Source: Daedaleopsis sinensis
Lineage: Eukaryota; Basidiomycota; Agaricomycetes; Polyporales; Polyporaceae
NCBI GenBank assembly: GCA_033807695.1
Contig: CM066309.1
Coordinates: 3,038,001 to 3,102,000 of the forward strand
Direction of reading: 5' to 3'
Length of the DNA: 64,000 nucleotides
The position numbers and the translations under genes are program-made. The notes under the pieces were generated by a model. That model was not told where the DNA came from. It worked only from the letters and a program-made list of their open reading frames with translations, and did not search any database. The first letter of the stretch is position 1; each line of letters opens with the position of its first letter. Of the stretch, positions 32,694 through 44,700 are shown in pieces.

Positions 32694-34837
32694 ATGCCGT
32701 CCACCCCTGCCCCCAGGTCCCTCATCCGTCGTTTAGTTGGAGCGGCCCAGCACACCGCCTGTCCGTGCCATGGCTGCCGCACTGGAGGCACACACAGTCC
32801 TATCCTCGCCCTTCAGCAGATGAGAAAATACGCCAGAGCCGGAGAGTCCCTCCACATTGAGAAGGAGTATGCGTTTGAGGTGAGTTCAATAACCACGAGA
32901 GGCGACTGCGCATCTGACCACAAAGGTTGTCTGTAGATCGCTGCCGCTAACCTGCGGTTTGGCCCAGGGGCGACACGCGAGGTCGGGATGGATTTCAAGA
33001 ACATGCATGCTCGCAAGGTTGGCTCAACCCCCGCTATGGAGAGGATGGATGGAACGTGTGCTGACCGTGCACACTGATAGGTAGCTGTATTCACTGACCC
33101 TAACGTCGTCAAGCTCGCTCCAGCGAAAATGGTACGTCATCCGCCGGCTCTACCGCGCTCATTACAAGTGATTCATCGAACTCTTGAGGCAATCGCCTCA
33201 CTGGAGGCACAACAGTTGCCTTTCGATCTGTACGATCGGGTAGTCGCAGAGCCGACTGAAGACAGCTGGTGGGACGCGATCACCTGGGCACGGCAACGTG
33301 ACTGCAGCCATTTCTTAGCGTGAGTTTCCCACAATCGGTGTTCGTGGTTCTAATTGACATGTTGGGATACAGAGTGGGAGGTGGTAGCGTTATCGACACC
33401 GCGAAAGCTGCCAACCTGTGTGTCACTTCATGGCATTTACGCTGCCGCTGCCCATTGAGTTACATTTTTGCTGTCATCCCAGCTTCTCAGTTCATAAGGA
33501 TGCCGAGTTGTTCGATTTTCTGAACGCGCCTGTGGGCAAGAACTCGCCCGTAAAGACAGATCTGCACCCGCTGATAGCAGGTGAATGGATCGTACCATCA
33601 CTACCAAACATCTTGACTGATCGTGACTGCCAGTACCCACAACGGCGGGGACCGGCTCAGAGACGACTGGATCAGCCATCGTCGACATTAATTCGATGTC
33701 GTGCAAGACAGGGATCTCTAACCGGGCACTGAAACCCGTGCTTGGTATCGTCGACACACTCAATACTAGGACCTGTCCCCGAGGTAAGCAAGCATTCACC
33801 ATCGGAGTTACTTAGAAGTTAGCTAAGAACACGTCGGCGATGTCCACTTGTAGAGCTGCACATCAGCACTGGTCTCGACGTCCTCTTCCATAGCATGGAA
33901 AGTTACACGGCTATTCCGTGAGTATCGACACTCGCCATTCACTGTTCGAGCCGAGAATCATCAGCGTAACGTCACTGTCAGGTACACGGAACGTACTCCT
34001 CGCCCGAGTAACCCAAGCCTTCGACCGCTCTATCAGGGCAGCAACCCGGTTTCTGACATCTTCGCGATGTGGGCCCTAAGGACCACCGTCAAACATTTGC
34101 CTCGCATCGCGAAGAACGTCGACGATCATCAATCTGTATCGCAGATGATGTATGTTAGTAGTCAACCTCTCCGAGGACTACCGTCTGAGCATTGTTTCTT
34201 TGTGCGCAGGTTGGCTGCATCCTTCGCAGGACTTGGCTTCGGCAGCGCAGGCTGTCACATGTGTCATGCAATCAGCTACCCTGTATGTCTTGCATTTCGA
34301 ACTGGCCATTGGGCGCACTAATTCGACCGCGTATGTCCAGATTTCTGGTCTGAACAAGAAAGGGCCTGGGTATAAACACGCTGGGTATAAGGTCGACCAC
34401 CCCATCATCCCTCACGGCATAAGGTACGTCCCTCGCTGCTTCTACCACGCATTTAAACTTACTCACCCTCTTCCCAAAGTGTCGCACTGTCCGCACCCGC
34501 CGTCTTCCAGTTCACAGCGCCGCTCTCGCCCGATCGGCACCGCGAGGCCCTCGCAGTCTTCCTTGGGGTGACCCCGACCGACGCGTCGGTCACCGCGATC
34601 CCAGACGCCGCGATCGGCGCACACCTCTCCGAGGCTATCGCGAGCTTCCTCGACAAGCTCGGGGTCCCGCGCGGCCTGAGCGCGGTCGGGTACACGAAGG
34701 CAGACATCCCAGCACTAGTCAACGGGACGATCCCGCAGCGGCGCTTGCTGGATGTCGCTCCGGGCATTGGGGACACGGTGGGCGAGGACGGGAGGGAATG
34801 CCTGACGAACATCGTCGAGAACGCGATGCAGTACTGA
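32694..34837 (+). CDS. hydroxyacid-oxoacid transhydrogenase (iron alcohol dehydrogenase family)
   Basis: The multi-exon gene runs from the ATG at 32694 to TGA at 34835-34837. The family's human member, ADHFE1, is mitochondrial and moves hydride between gamma-hydroxybutyrate and 2-oxoglutarate. Visible blocks in order are a basic N-terminus suited to mitochondrial import, EKEYAFE, ANLRFGPGATREVGMDFKNM, VAVFTDPNVVKLAP, PFDLYDRVVAEPTEDS, the nucleotide loop VGGGSVIDTAKAANL, a TAGTGSET-type core coded near 33640, RPLYQGSNPVSDIFAMWALR, FAGLGFGSAGCHMCHAISYP with His metal ligands, YKVDHPIIPHG, and the end VGYTKADIPALVNGTIPQRR. Introns have GTGAGT-type donors. Length and block order match ADHFE1 throughout, and I see no lesion. 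Confidence 0.9.
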
Positions 34838-35153
34838 TAAGTGGTGAGGACGAGTGTGCAAGGCTGCGGGTTTCGTTCTGATGAGAGTGTATGATAGTTG
34901 AGCTCAACACACATGTAGTCATCATGCATGGGCTTCTCGGGTTGCCCCTTCATAAAGCAGAACCATCGACTTCATTGCGACAAACCGGTGCAAGAATAGT
35001 ACAGGGTATACCAATTTGAGCCTCAGCGATTAATCCTTCCAAGAATACAATAAACGAGGTGGTTCGGATTCCAATGAAATCATGCGACAGTGAAGCTGGA
35101 GGACACCCGTCAGAACACGCCTTATCACAGATCAGCAAAAAGACGACGACTCA
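34838..35153. other. short intergenic between converging genes
   Basis: This stretch separates two converging stop codons and should hold both 3' ends. Nothing else is seen. Confidence 0.5.
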
Positions 35154-36776
35154 CTAGACCATGTCATCGAGAGCCCCGCGCTGGGCAACCGCGACGAGCG
35201 CCGGCTGGTGGTTCGCCGAGGAGTTGATCGTCGCCGCGCGGTAGACGCCCTTCGGGAGCCCGCCGGGCACGACGACGGAGAGCACGCCGTTCGTGCCCTT
35301 GTCGTTCAAACCCTTAAAGAACACGAAGTCCTGCGCGCTGACGGGCGTCGTCTGCCCGAGCGCGCTCAGCTTCTGCACGGTGACGTGCGAGTGGCCCTTG
35401 ATCAGCCCCTGCCCGTTCACCTGCTGCGGCGCCATGTGGAATGTCGTGGCGGGGTTCGTGAAGTGCCCGAGCTCCATGTTGCGCATGGCGACGGAGATCG
35501 TAAAGTCCTTGTTCGCGGGGATCGTCGCGCCGTTCGCCGGGCTCTGGAACTTCGCCGAAGGCATCTTCGCCTGCGCGGCGATGACGCCCATCGGGGTCTG
35601 GTTGCACGAGCCCTCGAGCACCTGCTTCCCGTCCGTCTTAGCCTTGTCCGGGAACAGGAGGCAGAAGTTGATGAAGTTGTTCGTAGACGTCGTTGAGGGC
35701 TCCTGGCCGGCGGAGGCGCTGCGCCGGGCGCACGTCAGCGAGGGCTCGGAGCACGATGTAGTGGTAGTTTGAAGAAACTGGAGGGAGTGACTCACTCGGC
35801 GTTTCCGTCGCTGCTGTAGTTCTGTAGCGCGTCGGGGGAGAGCGTGAGCGACGTCTGAGGATCGCCGTTGTCTTTCCCCTGCACGTCATCGAGTCAGTCA
35901 GGGCCTGCGGCAGTCGGACTGTCCCAAAGCGGGACATGCTCACCTGGCCACCGGCCGCACCGCCGTTCGAAGCGTTATCCCCGCCCTTGCCGCCGCTGGC
36001 GTTCGCGGTGGCGCTCGGCTGCGCGGTTCCCTTGGTAGTCTTGCTGCCCCCGGTGCCCTGGGTGGCTTTGGAAGTCGCCCTAGACACTGTAGAAGCTTTT
36101 CCGGTTGCGCTGGACACTACGGAGGCTTTGACTGTCCCACTCGCAGCGGTAGAGACTTTGCCGGTCGCACTGGACTTTGTTGAAGCCTGGGCGGTCTTGC
36201 CGGTGCCGGTGCCCTTGGTAGCATTTGGGGCCGCGCTAGCCTTCGCAGTGGCTGCCTTGCCAGAGCCGGCGTTCGAGTTCTGGTTGCTGTTGGACCCAGT
36301 GTTGGCAGCATTGGCGCCAGTCGCCGCGATGCGGGAGTCGCGTTCGGCCGCTGTAGTGCACGCCAGAGTCGTGCCAGGTGCGCCAGTGTTCGGGAGTGAC
36401 GCGCAGCTGTTCGTATTTGGAAATATAAGTCATGGTGACGAGGTAGAATAGCATGGACTGCCTCTTACATGAGACCTGCAGCGCACGACTGGAGAACCCA
36501 TTTTGTGCCAACACACCCCGCGAACTTGTCGTTGACACAGGCGGTTTCGCCATGAGTACACGGTGAGTTCGCTGTCAGCGTTTTGAAGCGGTTGCTGTGC
36601 CAAGTCTGTCAGTGTATATTCATCTAGGCATTAGGTCTGGGTCACAGAACCTACTTCTCAGCGATAGCGTCCTGTCCATTCTGTAGCTCCGTGTTCTCAC
36701 GACGAGCGCGCTTGAAGTCGGGGCGGGCCGAGACGGAGAGGACCATAGCAAGAGCGACGAGGGCCGAGAACTTCAT
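35154..36776 (-). CDS. modular secreted protein with Cys-rich, Ser/Thr-linker and GHSHV domains
   Basis: The ATG at 36776 opens a signal peptide (MKFSALVALAMVLSVSARPD) and a basic propeptide-like segment. The next exon has the Cys-rich block CTHGETACVNDKFAGCVG, then CASLPNTGAPGTTLACTTAA and an ADA-type end. A low-complexity Ala/Ser/Thr/Gly/Lys linker of about 120 residues follows. After splicing via GTGAGC and GTGAGT introns the C-terminal domain begins STNNFINFCLLFPDK and includes CNQTPMGVIAAQAKMPSAKF, GHSHVTVQKL and VPGGLPKGVYRAATI, stopping at 35154. The CxxGExACVxxxFAxCV and GHSHV modules are a combination I recall from Agaricomycete secretomes, without proven function. It is presumably exported to the wall or medium. 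The protein is complete. The linker makes long shadow frames on the other strand. Confidence 0.8.
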
Positions 36777-37515
36777 GATTGATCTTAGTCGTTATTAGGC
36801 GATCTACGCGTAGTGGAAGGAGTGTTGCTGGCAGACACCGGGTCGCAAAAGGAAGAAGTCGATGGCTCTGCAGGCGATCCCGGATCGCAAGAAGTGAAGG
36901 AGTCGCGGTGAAGAAACCGAACGAGGAGCCAAGACCATCTCCACCTCCAAGGCTTTATACACCGCAAACGCGTCCGCCTGCGTCCCGGCCTCACAAGGCC
37001 GCGCCCGACTTGATGGGAAACGGGTGATAAATGGCAGTATCTGCGATGGTAGGGGTCACGGGCGGGGGTCGCAAGAAAGATCAATCTGGCAAGGCCGCCC
37101 ACTGGCCTCATTCAGTATGTATGCATGTAGTGGTATCTCCGGTCATTGCGAATTTGCCGTACCTGCCGTCGTGGATTCTCTCTAGAGCTGAGGTGGCAGT
37201 GAAGCTGCTCTTGATTATCAACGTTCAATGGTGAGGCTGGTATCTGAATGTGGGCGTTAGGCTGTCGGTGCTAGTATCCAGTCTAGGATTCATCAGAATG
37301 TTTCTGTGAAAAGAAGAAACCAAGGTCAACAGTCTAACCCAGCCTAACTCACGGTCCGAGAGCATACTTTGACTAAGTACGCTACAAATGATGGGAGAGT
37401 ATTCTCGGGACTGTGTCCGCGTCCAGTCCACGTCGACATCGCACCACCGTTATCGGGCGCCTGTATTCGAAGACAATGCCGATGGATTTGGCTTCAGTGT
37501 TTGTCGGAGGACACC
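36777..37515. other. intergenic; promoter side of the secreted-protein gene
   Basis: A TATA-like string (minus strand gtataaagcc, about 36951-36960) lies about 180 bp upstream of the ATG at 36776. No gene is seen. Confidence 0.4.
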
Positions 37516-38915
37516 TGGACCGTGGGGCACCTTCCGTCGGATTCCGACGGATTCCGGCGGATGATGGCGGACGTCAGGCACCAGTGATGTGCCACGCGAG
37601 TGGGCGGTGATGGGGCCACGAGCGTTCATAAGAGAGGCTCGTATAGATGCGCTGTGATTGAGATGGGCATGAAGGTGGTTAGTTCTCGCGCATTGACTAG
37701 TTAAGTCTCGCGTGTTGAGATCTGAGAGGTTAAGGATGGATAGTACTCACAAATTCGGTATCATCAGGGCTGAGGTGTATCCACTTAAGCACGCCACCTC
37801 TCGAAAAGGGCACCATCAGAACAATCCATACCACTACTAGTATGGAGCTGCTACTAGTACTATACAAATCTGGACAGTGCCAGCTACGGCACTTCTGCCG
37901 GTTTATATGTAGGCGATAGATATGCTTCGAATCGATGGGGAGGAGGAGTCGAGCAACTCAACCTGCGTCTGACGGTCAGCGAGGGTCAGCGTTGAGGAAA
38001 GCCATTAAGCCCTTAAGGTGGCTGTACAAATCCCCGGAAGCGAGTGTGAGGGATCAGGGCGGTCTCGATTAAACATCTCTGAATGAGATCTTAGTTGGAT
38101 CTTAGTACAGCGACACGTACACATACATTCAATATTCACGTCAAGTTTGCAGATCAATATCTGGTACGCTGAGCATGTCGGCTTGAAGTCGGTTATGCTG
38201 CCAGTGTTGAACGTTGAACGACGGGGGAACTAATACTGGTAACGTAGTACTCGGCACGTACCCTCATCTTGTGAATGGTGGATCTACAACATTTTTGTAG
38301 CCTGGACGGATTGGAGTTGTTCATGCGCATACACGTTCGCATGTGCGTAAAAGGGCGGAGAATGCACCAAATGTTTCCTAATGGATTCAACGTGCTTAAG
38401 TACTTGACAGTTCACACCGTTCCGTGCTTAAGGGAAATGATTCCGTGCTTAACGGGAAAGGTTCCATGCTTACATACCTGGAGTAGGTGCAGTCGAGATA
38501 AACTTGAATGTCAGCCGAACAGGCAGGACAGTGTTTGACTTATCTTTCTTGAGCTCAAGGGTGGCCGGGACGTGCAGGGAGGGTGTTACGAATGTGGCGG
38601 CACAGTGAGGTCTCGAATGGTAAGGACTTCAAGAGACTCACATTCGTGAGGAGGACAGCCGAGGAGTGCTTAAGCAACTCAGATGATGTCAGATCAATGA
38701 AGTGCTTTGGAGCTTTAAAGCTCTACAGGCCAAGGTAAACGCGGGAGGCTACAAAGCACCGTTTGAACTTTGTACGGGGGCGCGGGGCTGCGAGGAGTTG
38801 CTTGTGCGAAGTACATCACCGCCCACCCACGTGGGGCATCACTGGTACCTGACGTCCGCCATCATCCGCCGGATTCCGTCGGAATCCGGCGGAAGGTGCC
38901 CCACGGCCCTGGTAA
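37516..38915. mobile_element. foldback-type element with inverted repeats of about 100 bp
   Basis: The sequence at about 37516-37616 recurs in reverse complement at about 38815-38915 with only a handful of mismatches. Both arms share blocks such as ccgtggggcaccttccg, the gatgatggcggacgtcagg string and a gggcggtgatg inner end. The 1.2 kb between the arms codes for nothing I recognise and contains short direct repeats near 38.4 kb. This layout fits a non-autonomous DNA transposon or foldback element. I cannot tell whether the arms are the true termini, and I found no clear target-site duplication. Confidence 0.6.
38389..38476 (+). repeat. four short direct repeats around 'cgtgcttaa'
   Basis: Inside the foldback element the strings caacgtgcttaagtac, ttccgtgcttaagggaaatg, ttccgtgcttaacgggaaag and ttccatgcttacatac follow one another at about 20-30 bp spacing. 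They look like an iterated short motif of the kind seen at the subterminal regions of DNA transposons, where transposase may bind. That role is inference. Confidence 0.45.
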
Positions 38916-39775
38916 TCTGGTTTGTCGATATCAGGACCACGTCTGAGGGCGCGTCGTCGACGAGGAAATACCAATATGGCTTGACGAGAGTTCAGACTCC
39001 TTCGACATTTGCTGCAGCCAGGATCATAGCCCGTCGTCGTGTTTCATTTGTAAAGAGATCTGCCAGGCGGCTCCTCGGCAGGTCTATAGGTACCAGGTAC
39101 GCCGCACAAGGAGCGATTGCTTTAGTTCGTACTTTGTCGTGATGACGGATGAGTAGCAGCATGGAAGACTCGGAGTATTCACGCACATTATCCCTTCTTT
39201 TACCTATTCCCCGTGGCCATCTAGACCCTGTCACATCAAGTTAGTAGAAACAAAGGCCATAGCACGACAGAGGCTCACACACCTTCAATTGCGCAGATGG
39301 GAATTGAAACAAAGTACGAGTTAGCGCCGGCCGGCGCTCGAGGTGACAGGCGCTAATCACACCTCGTGCTACTGAACTGCCACTTCGAGCTTCAACGTTT
39401 CAACGTTCAACGACAACGTCAACGTCAAGGAGCACTGCGGCCTCCTCGTCTTCTGCTTAATTTCTCAAGCTCGGTCCTGGCTCAGTCCGCTCCCTACAAT
39501 ACTAGTGCAGCATGCTTGCCTAGATCGTATCATACCACGCAACCTCACCGCGTTATATAGTAAGACCAGGTACGTCACCTCAAGCATCGAGTCGAACTCG
39601 AGGACCTCGGACTCGGAAACACTGGCAGATGATTGGAGTGCTCAAATTGATGATTCTTCTAGTATTCGTCCTAAGCAAGCTATACATCTATTCCTGATAC
39701 CCTGCTGGAAGAGATGACCGCTGCACCAACCACACCCCTGTCGTCACGCATCAGCCAGGATATTAATGGTGAGAA
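38916..39775. other. intergenic
   Basis: No gene is seen. Around 39395-39430 there are several copies of a caacgt(t/c) motif in a row. Confidence 0.4.
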
Positions 39776-40856
39776 TTAAGAATATTGCCTACCTAAATCC
39801 TGGCGGCCACGTATCTGCTTGAAGACGACTGAGCCGCAGCTATCAGGTTCGGCTGCGTTCGGGCTGCACACGAGCTCGAATGTCTGAAAGGTAAGAGAGG
39901 GACAGTGAAACTCTTCCGAGACGAGTGTTTGATTGTGAGCGATGTTCCAGGTTGCAACCAGGTTTTGTCTCTCTGGACGGTGCGTCCACGAGATCTCGGA
40001 GACGGCCACGGACCTCGATGCCCGTACGCTCCATATCTGAATGGAGGCAGGAAGCTGAAGCTCGAGTAGCTCGCCAGATTGCATCGAGGATGTTGCTGGG
40101 GTATTGTCGTCTAGGGAAATATGTGGAATGCGGAGCTCAAGTGTACATCGTTCCATGGCGAAATCCCCGGCGTAGAACTGTACGAAGGTCGCATTCTGCA
40201 AGGAAGGTTAGAGATCGATTCCAATAACCGAAGTGAGTGAACTGTCCGTTTGTCTTACCTGAGGTGACACTGAAACGGATCTGTGCTCAGGATAGACCGT
40301 GCCATAGGTTCCTGTAGCCTTTCGGTACTCGTCGACAGAGGCCCGTTCGGGAGTCGCGGAGTTCACCACTACGGACTTCGTAGGGAAGTTGATAATTGGT
40401 GGATATGCCAGCAGAGAGTTCGGTTGACGATATGCATGATCGAGTCCGATATATGCGCTCGCGAACTCCAAACTCCTCAACGGAAGAGAATCGCTCAAGC
40501 CGTCAGTGTACTTTGTGAGTCGCCATGTTGTAGAGATGACGTTGATAAGTGTGCAGATCAGGGCGACAACCAATGCCCAGCGGGGACCGAGCCATGCACT
40601 GGTCGAGCATCGAGTATCAGCATATGCGTCCGATCCTGCGGTTGTAAATTAGACACTGGTCTGCGCGAGAGCGGGCAGTTGAATTGTACCAACGTCTTTC
40701 GTGGAGTTGTGCAGGGTTCCTGAGTATCTCTAACGAATCCTCCGATCCCACCTCAAACTCGTCGTCCGGAGCGAGTGGGATGTATACTGGACTTGTGGGG
40801 AAGGCGGCCAGGTCTGGCACAGTACGATTGATGAGTGTAAGGGGGGTTGAGCTCAA
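39776..40856 (-). CDS. membrane protein of a conserved basidiomycete family, 5' end possibly lost
   Basis: Exons on the minus strand: an N-terminal segment YIPLAPDDEFEVGSEDSLEI near 40780-40720; a transmembrane segment WALVVALICTLINVISTTWR followed by EFASAYIGLDHAYRQPN, ending at a GTAAGA donor after SVSVSPQ; and a last exon NATFVQFYAGDFAMERC through FHCPSLTFQTFELVC to the stop at 39776. The order acidic cytoplasmic tail, one membrane helix, IGLDHAYR motif and a beta-rich ectodomain with paired Cys is a pattern I know from Polyporales, function unknown. I find no ATG in frame at the 5' end: the frame opens without a start just before the AT-rich Helitron 2 begins at about 40860-40886. The gene may have been truncated by that insertion, or may use a short undetected first exon. 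Confidence 0.55.
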
Positions 40857-40885
40857 AGCGTGATAAAGAGTAAGACCTTGGTATA

Positions 40886-41710
40886 TTACAGCTTGGTATA
40901 TAACACTAAAGCCATGACATAATCATTACTAACAGTCTGCAACTTCTGGTAAGGGAAATTAATTATATTGTCATAATATAGTACATGCTCCTTATGCTCA
41001 ATTCCATCATGTAGCCATACACCTCCAGATTTATCAACAATTCTAGATATAAAGTGATTATTGCCAATATATATAATTCCACACAGCCTATACATTTGAT
41101 TAATTTCCTGCAGAACAATCTGATTGTCAACTCGCATTTTAAATTCTCTTAGAGTAAATGCAATAAATGGAGGAGCCACATCGTACTTGAGATATCTTAA
41201 TAGATGACGGTTACATTGAGGGCAGTGACGTTCTCTTTGTTGAGTCCTTAGAGCATTTAACCACTTGGCCGTTGTTTTCCCCTTTGGTGTTCCCAGTTTG
41301 TCTGGGTGATTCTTCCACATTTGATCTGAACATGTCCATAGAATGTCATAAAATGGTTTGTCTACTTCTTTATATTCGCATGAGCGGCACACGTAACTCT
41401 TGAGTAGTACATTATCATCTATTGCTAACATTCTACGAGCTAGTAGATATAGATCTGTGGTAGTCTTGCCTTTAGGTCCAAGCTCATGATCCTCGCAACC
41501 GAGCATATTTCGTACTTGGTCTCTAGCTTGTGATAGTGTTGATGTAGTAGGATCAGAGAGACATTTATTGAACACCTCATCAAGTTTGAGCAATATATCA
41601 CTTCTGGGAGATGCGTCACTTTGCCATGCATCCTGGCATTCAGAGTATACAGAGAAAAGTATTGTCATAAGACTGTCATATGCGCAACTCCAGTTGTCCT
41701 CATCCCATGG
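40886..41710 (-). other. USP-like cysteine-protease domain at the Helitron 2 C-terminus
   Basis: The last 260-270 residues of the helicase frame look like a papain-fold ubiquitin-specific protease. A Cys box DEDNWSCAYDSLMTIL has Asn three residues before the Cys. A zinc-ribbon-like pair of CxxC follows (YVCRSCEYK and HCPQCNRH). A His box comes last: YIGNNHFISRIVDKSGGVWL, then HDG. Cys, His and a following Asp are all present, so the triad may be intact. Other Helitron-like elements are known to carry OTU-type proteases; a USP-type tail on a fungal Helitron helicase is less familiar to me. The call rests on motif order only. Confidence 0.6.
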
Positions 41711-44700
41711 TATTCCCTTTAATGAACTTCCCAAGGGAGGTGCATTGACTCTGATTGGCTTTGCTCGTTTCCGTACTGCGGCTGTATTGCGTAACTCTTC
41801 ATCTTCAATGTCACGTTTCCGTTTGTCAGTCTTCTTCACTAAGGAGTTCCCAATTGACCTAAGAGCTTGAGTCCCTTTTGCACTGATAAAATTAGATATA
41901 TCGCGCTTGACTGTGCCTTTCTCCTTAGAAGTGTCTGCATTTTTCCCTAAAGTTTTGACTATTGTCCACGGGCTGTCCTCGGTCACAGGATTCACCGGGA
42001 AAGGGTTTTTGTCTGACCACTTTATTGCGCTATGCATAGACTTTGGCATAAAGTTTTCTCCCTTCCACTTGCGGAATGAATGAATCAGTTCATTTCGAGT
42101 GATTCCTACCACTTGAGGAGGTACTTGGCCCAAGTAACGCAGGCGAGTTATCTCATCCAGTAATTCAAGTTCACGGAATTCTTGACGCAGACTCCCTGCA
42201 ATTCCCCCTGTCAATTTAGATGAATCAAAGGATTGAATAAGGATTGTCCCTTCCAGAGTTGATCCTCTTGACAAACAGGTATATACAGACTGGTGAGTTC
42301 TACAATTCTGTAAATCACAAACATTATTAGGCCGAGTGCGACCTTGAGATGCAAAGTCAGTCATGGCAAAGTTGGGAACGACTGATACCTGATCTCTCTC
42401 AATCTCAAGTATTTTACCGTTGGGCATCTTGCATTTCACTTTGCGCTTGGAGTGAGATAGAGGAATCACATTTTCTGGAAGGCCAGGTAGTTGGACCTTG
42501 GTAGGTGCAGCGGTAAGTCGAATGAACAGGGTTTCTAATGCCAACTTGTCCTCTGAATTAGGAATAGGTCTTGATGTCCAGCCTATAACTTCACCTTCAG
42601 CTCCATTAGTCACACAGCATTCCGTAGCCTCATTGACTTTTATCATAACTGGCATGCCAACACATATGTTGAGAGTTCCAGGATGGTGCTCAGATAAGTG
42701 GTGATCTAGTCCCCATAACGATGTTTGTAGCTTCTCATTAATGATATTGTTCTTACGCTTAGGATTTACTCGTTTAGCCCGAATACCCTTTGGTAGCTCA
42801 GATGGGTCAGTCTCTGCAGTGAGTTTATCAATGGAGTAGAATGACTTAAGTACGCATTTATTCTCTCTAGCAAATCGTGCACACCCAAGTTCATTGATCT
42901 TGTCCCGATAAGAATTCCATGAAGTAATTACTGACACATTGCGGAATCTTGGTTGATTTATTTTAGGTTGATGTTTACCTCTCCCTGCTACTCTAGATTC
43001 TATCAACCGGATATCATCTTCTGTACATGCACGATATCGAAGGTTTTCCAAAGCTGTACGGAGCTTTGCATCTTCTGGCGTCTGAGATCGCTGTCTCATA
43101 TTTTGTCTAAGTATTACGACTGTAGTAAATTGATGCCACAAAGCTTTGCCTATAGAGGCCTTTTGCTTTGCATGGTCATGGGTACGGTGGATGACCCGAC
43201 CAACATCATGTGCATACAGCGCCTTTCCATTCATGGAGGGAGGAAGCTGGGCAAAGTCTCCTGCAAATATCATATTGATACCACCGAAAGGTGCTCCATC
43301 ATTTTGAATAGCAGCACACATTTTTGCACATATCTTATACAAGCTAGCGCAGTCCACCATACTTACTTCATCAATAAATATGTATTGGACAAACCGCAGC
43401 CTTTCTCTGACTTGTTGGATAGAAGATATGGACTCGGCAGAGTCTTTTGAACGGAAACCGAGCATTGAGTGATAGGTAGAGCCACCTATCAGGGCTGCCG
43501 CTGAGCCCGTAGGCGCAAGGCACATAAAACGATAACTCTCATGTCTCTCTGCAAAAAAGTGCGATAAAGCTTTGATAACCTGAGATTTGCCTGTGCCAGC
43601 CATGCCGCCTAAATACATTTTTAAGTGCTCCCCACATGACTCTACTGCGTGATTTGCTACAATTCTAAAGGCTCTCTCTTGTTCCTCGTTCAAGCTGAAT
43701 GTAATAACGATATTATCAATCAACTCTCTAGCTTGCGGGTCCTTGATCTCAAAACTTTTGGAGACAAAGTACTGTTTGTCTACAAGTTTGACTTTGTTCA
43801 CCTCCTCATTCGCCGGTAACTGAGATGAATTGTTGGTTGCTTTTCCTGCTTCAGCGGCTCTGCTTTCAAGAATATCTTTTCTCAAGTTATCGAGCATCGT
43901 CTTCCAATCTGTCGCAGGGGTAGCAGGTTTGAGGCGTCTAGATATCTTGGGTAGGTTCTCCACATCATTGATTTGCATACGATCCATCCATCCTGAGATA
44001 TTCATAATGTTTTCTGCCGTAGCCATTCTTGACTTTCTTAGGATCTCTGCCCTGGAATCTAGATCCCAATCATCAGCATTGACTATAGCATCTTCCCGCT
44101 CCGCACTTGTGGCCTCGCCATCAAATATGTGTTGCTGAGTCTCTATTTCATCAAGGTCATCATTGCTCATATATACGTGTTGATACCCTTTCTCTGCCTG
44201 CTTACGCATAGCAGAGAAGTCGTCTCTGGCATCATTACATTCATAACGGATATGGAAGAATTTCATCAGCTCTGTTTGACGTTCAGTAAAGCTATGACCT
44301 TCAAATACATTACTCCAAGATGTATCAGCATTGGGCCTTAAGTCCTTTCCGGTTCTCCACGGCTTGAATAAAGTCAGCATTGTCATGCAATACTCCTCAC
44401 GACTCCCCGCATCTTTACGTGGAAATGCGCCTCCAATAAAGTTTGGGATATAAGATTCTGGTTCTTCAAGAAGACAAACCTCGTGTGTTCGTGCTTGAGG
44501 ATGTTTTATTGTGAAGTTAGAGTAGGATTGAGAGTTACTCTTTTTCTTGACCATATTACAAAGCTCAGTCTCCTTATACTTCCGAGCAGTCTTTGTTGTC
44601 AAGAGTAATTTGTCGTCAGACTCCTCCTCTTCCTGGGCTAAAGGATGTCCTCCTCCTTCACAAGTTGGAGCTAGTTCACAATCATCATTGTCGCTCAGGT

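Noticed and set aside
35208..35772. Two long plus-strand frames opposite the secreted-protein gene
   Set aside because: They are GC-driven shadows of the last exon of the 35154-36776 gene, with Arg/Val/Leu-biased composition and no domain.
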